Below, piece after piece: positions 61,072 to 64,000 of a DNA stretch of 64,000 nt. The stretch's first letter is position 1. Every line of letters begins with the position of its first letter. The notes beneath the pieces are model-generated. The model saw only the letters and a program-made list of their open reading frames with translations, did not search any database and was not told the DNA's origin. This DNA is from an uncultured Sphingobacteriaceae bacterium (lineage in GTDB: Bacteria > Bacteroidota > Bacteroidia > Sphingobacteriales > Sphingobacteriaceae): assembly GCA_946480915.1 (NCBI GenBank), contig CAMLLO010000022.1:1-64000 (forward strand), written 5' to 3'. Both the position numbers and the translations under genes were made by a program.

Positions 61072-61730
61072 AAATAATCCTAATTCTTTTCGGAGTAATA
61101 TGTGCCTGGCTAAGTTCTTCAGCACAGATTTATTTTGATCCTGCCACAGCCGGAGCCACGGCTGCGCATGCGGCAATTATCAATAATCAGCTCAATAAAA
61201 CGAACGAGAATTTGACATTGATTCAAAAAGGTCAGCTTGCGGTGACAGGACAATTGCTTATTGTAAATGATCTTCAGCAGCAAATTTATAAAGGACTTAG
61301 TGAGGTAGCTGGAGCTGTTCGTTCGCTTTTAGCCGTAAAGGATATCGCTGATGTTAGTCTGGATATTATAAGTGACGTGAACAAGGCTGCTATAATCGCT
61401 CAAAGTAATCCTGCTCTTTTGCTTTTTGCAGAACAGGGTGCCCGGGAATTTAAAACCAGAGCTACTTCTTTGACTGCCGAGGTAAGTTCATTTGTGCTTG
61501 CGGGTGGAAAGAAAAATCTAATGGATTCCGGAGAAAGGGCGAAACTCTTGAACAGGATCAGAACCGAGCTAATGATTTTAAGGGGAGTAGCTTACGGTAT
61601 GCAGCGGTCAATGTTTTGGGCAAAGCAGCGTGGCATCTTAAATTCATTAAATCCTTATGCGGGATACCTAAACATTGACAAAGCCATAGCTGACGATATT
61701 CTTAGAAACGCCAAATATTTGAAGAAATGA
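61068..61730 (+). CDS. Exported conjugation protein, VirB5/TrbJ-like, paralogue 1
   Basis: 220 aa with a signal peptide (residues 1-19, cleavage near SSAQ). The rest is helical with heptad-like patterning (NQLNKTNENLTLIQKGQLAVTGQLL). The C-terminus RSMFWAKQRGILNSLNPYAGY with AIADDILRNAKYLKK matches those of the following two genes. Position after TraG fits the VirB5/TraI role, but family assignment is by analogy. Starts in overlap with traG. Confidence 0.68.
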   Translation: MKIILILFGVICAWLSSSAQIYFDPATAGATAAHAAIINNQLNKTNENLTLIQKGQLAVTGQLLIVNDLQQQIYKGLSEVAGAVRSLLAVKDIADVSLDIISDVNKAAIIAQSNPALLLFAEQGAREFKTRATSLTAEVSSFVLAGGKKNLMDSGERAKLLNRIRTELMILRGVAYGMQRSMFWAKQRGILNSLNPYAGYLNIDKAIADDILRNAKYLKK

Positions 61731-62377
61731 AAAGATTAAGTCTGGTTTTAACTGTGTTATTGATGGTGCAGGGAGAAGCCTTCGCTCAAATTAATGTGCA
61801 ACTGTTGCACCAGTTAGTGAATGAAAGCAAGGCAGAACATAGCCGGCAGGAAAACGTAAAGAACAAGCAGGCAGTAACTACGGCTAACGAAGAAGTCAAT
61901 AAATCCCAAATGGCTAAGCTAAAAGATCGTTACCGGCAGTTAAAGAACCGTTTTCACACACTTGGAGTTATAGTTGATGCTGCTCAAATAGGAATCCAGG
62001 CTAGTCCGATAGTTTCGGAAATCATTCAGCAACAAAGTATTATTTACAATCAGGCAGCCAGAAATCCTGTGTTAATTGCGCTAGCGATTGATGCTGAAAG
62101 GGATCTTGCTCAGCGATCTAAAATGCTGATCAACTATTTATATGGGCTGGTTATCACTGTTGGGGATATCAATCAAATGAAAGCCAGTGATCGTAAAATT
62201 CTATTTAATCATGTTTTAACGGAACTTCGCCTGATTGCCGGGACTTCTAAAGGACTGGCGGCTAATATGCTTTATGCGAACCGCAAAGAATCTACAAATC
62301 CATTTTATGGTTTTATTAATGAGGATAAACGCCTTGTTGATGATATTATAAGAAAAGCGGCCATCTTAAAAAACTAA
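61727..62377 (+). CDS. Exported conjugation protein, VirB5/TrbJ-like, paralogue 2
   Basis: 216 aa with a signal peptide ending near AFAQ. A coiled coil (residues 30-75) is followed by the same C-terminal pattern as paralogue 1: NPFYGFINEDKRLVDDIIRKA. It overlaps the preceding gene by 4 bp. The three copies are diverged enough to have different roles in the channel or on the cell surface. Confidence 0.66.
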   Translation: MKRLSLVLTVLLMVQGEAFAQINVQLLHQLVNESKAEHSRQENVKNKQAVTTANEEVNKSQMAKLKDRYRQLKNRFHTLGVIVDAAQIGIQASPIVSEIIQQQSIIYNQAARNPVLIALAIDAERDLAQRSKMLINYLYGLVITVGDINQMKASDRKILFNHVLTELRLIAGTSKGLAANMLYANRKESTNPFYGFINEDKRLVDDIIRKAAILKN

Positions 62378-62383
62378 TCAGAT

Positions 62384-63046
62384 ATGAAACTTTTAATGAT
62401 ACTGATTCTCTGTCAGACAGGATTTCTATGTTCCGCCCAAACGATGATTTTTGACCGCAATCATTTCAATATTGTAAATGAAAATGGATTAATGCGGTAT
62501 TCATCAGAAACTGCTCATGCGAATTACTTAGAGAATGTCAATAATCAAATAGATAATATTACCCTGAATATTAGTTCAGTGATTCTTGTTCAAAACCTCA
62601 TCCACAGATCGCTTACTGAAGTTAACCAAGCTATAAAGAGCGGCATAGCTTTGAAGCAGATTGGACAGATTTCAACTGACATTGTCCGGGAAAGCAACCA
62701 GATGATTGAATTATCACGATCAGAACCATATCTTTTTTTATTCGCTGAGGATTCCGCCAGGCAATTAAAACGCAGAGGCGTCAACCTAATTTCTGAAGTC
62801 TCTGATTTTATATTAAAAGAGGGAAATAATGTCTTGATGGATTACGAAAAACGAGATGCTTTATTGAAAAAGGTAACGCTGGAATTAAAAGTAATGCGAG
62901 CCTTATGTTTCAGCATGACTCGTTCCATCTATTGGGCGAAAACAAACGGAGTTCTAAAGTCTGCGAATCCTTTTCAGAATTTCATCAATCGGGATAAACG
63001 TCTTGTTAACGAAATTATAACCGACTATAAATTTTTAAAGCGATAA
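62384..63046 (+). CDS. Exported conjugation protein, VirB5/TrbJ-like, paralogue 3
   Basis: 220 aa with a signal peptide (LILCQTGFLCSAQ). It aligns best with paralogue 1: LFAEDSARQLKRRGVNLISEVSDF corresponds to LFAEQGAREFKTRATSLTAEVSSF, and SIYWAKTNGVLKSANPFQNF to SMFWAKQRGILNSLNPYAGY. Six bp separate it from paralogue 2. No enzymatic motif. Confidence 0.66.
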   Translation: MKLLMILILCQTGFLCSAQTMIFDRNHFNIVNENGLMRYSSETAHANYLENVNNQIDNITLNISSVILVQNLIHRSLTEVNQAIKSGIALKQIGQISTDIVRESNQMIELSRSEPYLFLFAEDSARQLKRRGVNLISEVSDFILKEGNNVLMDYEKRDALLKKVTLELKVMRALCFSMTRSIYWAKTNGVLKSANPFQNFINRDKRLVNEIITDYKFLKR

Positions 63047-63049
63047 ACT

Positions 63050-63829
63050 ATGAAATCATTTCAATTAATTTTCACTATGGTGCTGCTATTTAAAACGGGG
63101 TTCGGCCAGATACCCATCCGCGATAAGCACATTACTCATCAACAGGAACGTATGGTGTTTAAACAATGGGACAAAGGTAAATTTACACCAAAAAAAGGCT
63201 TTTTAGGTTTAAATCCACTTTACTGGTTAACATGGGGCCTGCATCCGGATTATCCCAATACAGACCTGCGCCCACTTAGTTCTTCCGGTCCACAAACTAA
63301 GCGATTGGCCTTAGTAGTTGCAATGCAGAATATGACAAAGCAGTATAAAGTTCATGCAGATACGCTAAGAAGCACTGCCATCTCAGAGGCAGTAAATTAT
63401 TCGGGTATAATTTCAGATGCAGACCCTTTATGGATACTGTATTACCGTCACGAGTTTGCTCCCTTATTGTACCCTGGGACTTTAATTTCATTAGATGATC
63501 TGTCACTCAAGGAAAAAGAATACCTGTTACGAAATGGAGTTTACGAATGGTATTTGGAGGAATCAGCGATCTTGTCTGACCGCTTGCGAGCGGCACGAAC
63601 GACAACCCTCGACAGAGGCTCGAGGATGATTACCTACCATCGTCTGCTTTCTGAGTTTCGGAAGCTAAACGCCATCTGGGAAACGAAAAAAACAAATGCG
63701 GCGAAGTTTCTATCAATGGCTAAGTCCAATAATAAGATCAAAAGCAGGGATGAACCTTTGCCTGAAAATAATGCACTGCTAAGCGATAAAGAAATCGCTG
63801 ACAAAATTCTAAGTAAGTCGAAGCTTTAA
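63050..63829 (+). CDS. Exported conjugation-operon hypothetical protein
   Basis: 259 aa with a signal peptide (MVLLFKTGFGQ). The mature protein has a conserved-looking segment around GLNPLYWLTWGLHPDYPNTD and a helical middle part. The C-terminus is charged. It stands between the VirB5-like copies and the start of TraJ and is probably a periplasmic part of the transfer apparatus. No family recognised. Confidence 0.65.
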   Translation: MKSFQLIFTMVLLFKTGFGQIPIRDKHITHQQERMVFKQWDKGKFTPKKGFLGLNPLYWLTWGLHPDYPNTDLRPLSSSGPQTKRLALVVAMQNMTKQYKVHADTLRSTAISEAVNYSGIISDADPLWILYYRHEFAPLLYPGTLISLDDLSLKEKEYLLRNGVYEWYLEESAILSDRLRAARTTTLDRGSRMITYHRLLSEFRKLNAIWETKKTNAAKFLSMAKSNNKIKSRDEPLPENNALLSDKEIADKILSKSKL

Positions 63830-63840
63830 CAGGAATTTAT

Positions 63841-64000
63841 ATGATAACAGATATTATAACCGGCACAGCCGGTTTTTTTATGAACAATACATCCGCATCG
63901 GTGCCTGATTCCTTTAAGCACACTTTCAATTTCTTACAAGGAAATGGAGTATATGAGGAGGGCATGATGTATTATTTAAGGGCAATGAGAAATACCATCT
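63841..64000 (+). CDS. traJ: Start of TraJ-like conjugation protein (partial)
   Basis: The open frame runs off the window's end. From ATG 63841 it reads MITDIITGTAGFF, then MNNTSASVPDSFKHTFNFLQ, and a later ATG at 63880 is in frame. By position (after TraG and the exported proteins) this should be the multi-span TraJ/TrbL-like channel protein, but too little is present to confirm it. Confidence 0.5.
   Translation, partial: MITDIITGTAGFFMNNTSASVPDSFKHTFNFLQGNGVYEEGMMYYLRAMRNTI
63858..63879 (+). terminator. Terminator-like hairpin overlapping the TraJ start
   Basis: AACCGGC (63858-63864), loop ACA, GCCGGTT (63868-63874) and a T run to 63879. It has all marks of an intrinsic terminator, but lies inside the 5' part of the next open frame and immediately before the alternative ATG at 63880. 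Confidence 0.75.

Larger units (their letters stand above)
34304..64000. mobile_element. Integrative and conjugative element, right end outside window
   Basis: A tRNA-adjacent tyrosine recombinase is followed by RteC, mobilisation (MobC/MobB) and TraE-TraF-TraG type conjugation genes in one continuous stretch. This layout matches Bacteroidota conjugative transposons. The element also carries a putative Rep/iteron module, a primase and a defence-like cargo island (42.5-52.3 kb). The right boundary is not in the window. Confidence 0.85.

Overview
The window reads as a chromosomal segment of a low-GC Bacteroidota, most likely Sphingobacteriales (Pedobacter/Mucilaginibacter/Solitalea-like). The reasons are the gene order rsmA / pdxA / DUF177-rpmF-plsX-fabH-accB-accC, promoters of the Bacteroidota type (TAnnTTTG, twice with TTTG exactly 19 nt upstream), an Hc1-like histone gene, RteC and Tra proteins of the Bacteroides conjugation type, and the general rarity of Shine-Dalgarno sequences. 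The genus is an inference from gene content only.

Positions 1-34.3 kb are core chromosome. In order they hold a degenerate 21-bp tandem repeat at the left edge; a D-2-hydroxyacid dehydrogenase; a small nucleotidyltransferase pair; rsmA; pdxA; the fatty-acid block DUF177-rpmF-plsX-fabH-accB-accC; tatC, rpiB and an M28 peptidase; two FKBP lipoproteins; a light/repair block (class I photolyase, SDR39U1-like epimerase, 2Fe-2S thioredoxin-like protein, CBS protein, cryptochrome-DASH); sucA-sucB and lpdA of the 2-oxoglutarate dehydrogenase complex; murB; an ECF sigma factor; part of a carotenoid cluster (crtI, a conserved hypothetical, lycopene cyclase) with a cytochrome b5-like gene; and a PfkB kinase.

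A tRNA-Asn(GTT) gene at 34.2 kb marks the left edge of an integrative and conjugative element (ICE) that runs past the right end of the window. Its left part (34.46-42.2 kb) has a tyrosine recombinase, a RadC/JAB protein, a membrane LuxR-type regulator, a GNAT enzyme, an XRE regulator, RteC, an Hc1-like histone, a small HTH protein and a putative replication initiator. The initiator gene is followed by seven repeats at an exact 21-bp period plus two outliers, which look like iterons. The right part (52.6-64 kb) has a second, paralogous HTH gene, a TOPRIM primase, a hairpin-rich oriT-like region, MobC- and MobB-type genes, a ParA-like ATPase and a conjugation operon (two DUF4134 pilin-like proteins, DUF4133, TraG ATPase, three paralogous secreted proteins, TraJ start).

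Between the two HTH paralogues lies a roughly 10-kb cargo island (42.5-52.3 kb) that looks like a defence or stress-response locus. It holds an XRE-ImmA/IrrE metalloprotease with a PIN-like partner; an operon of a three-module beta-grasp (multi-ubiquitin) protein, an E1/ThiF-like activating enzyme with an extra N-terminal domain, a DUF6527 zinc protein and a 39-residue basic peptide with an unusually strong ribosome binding site; a C39-like papain-fold protein lacking the expected histidine; and a 1225-residue STAND-type NTPase. The ubiquitin-like operon with its peptide and neighbours is the strongest candidate for a poorly described system here.
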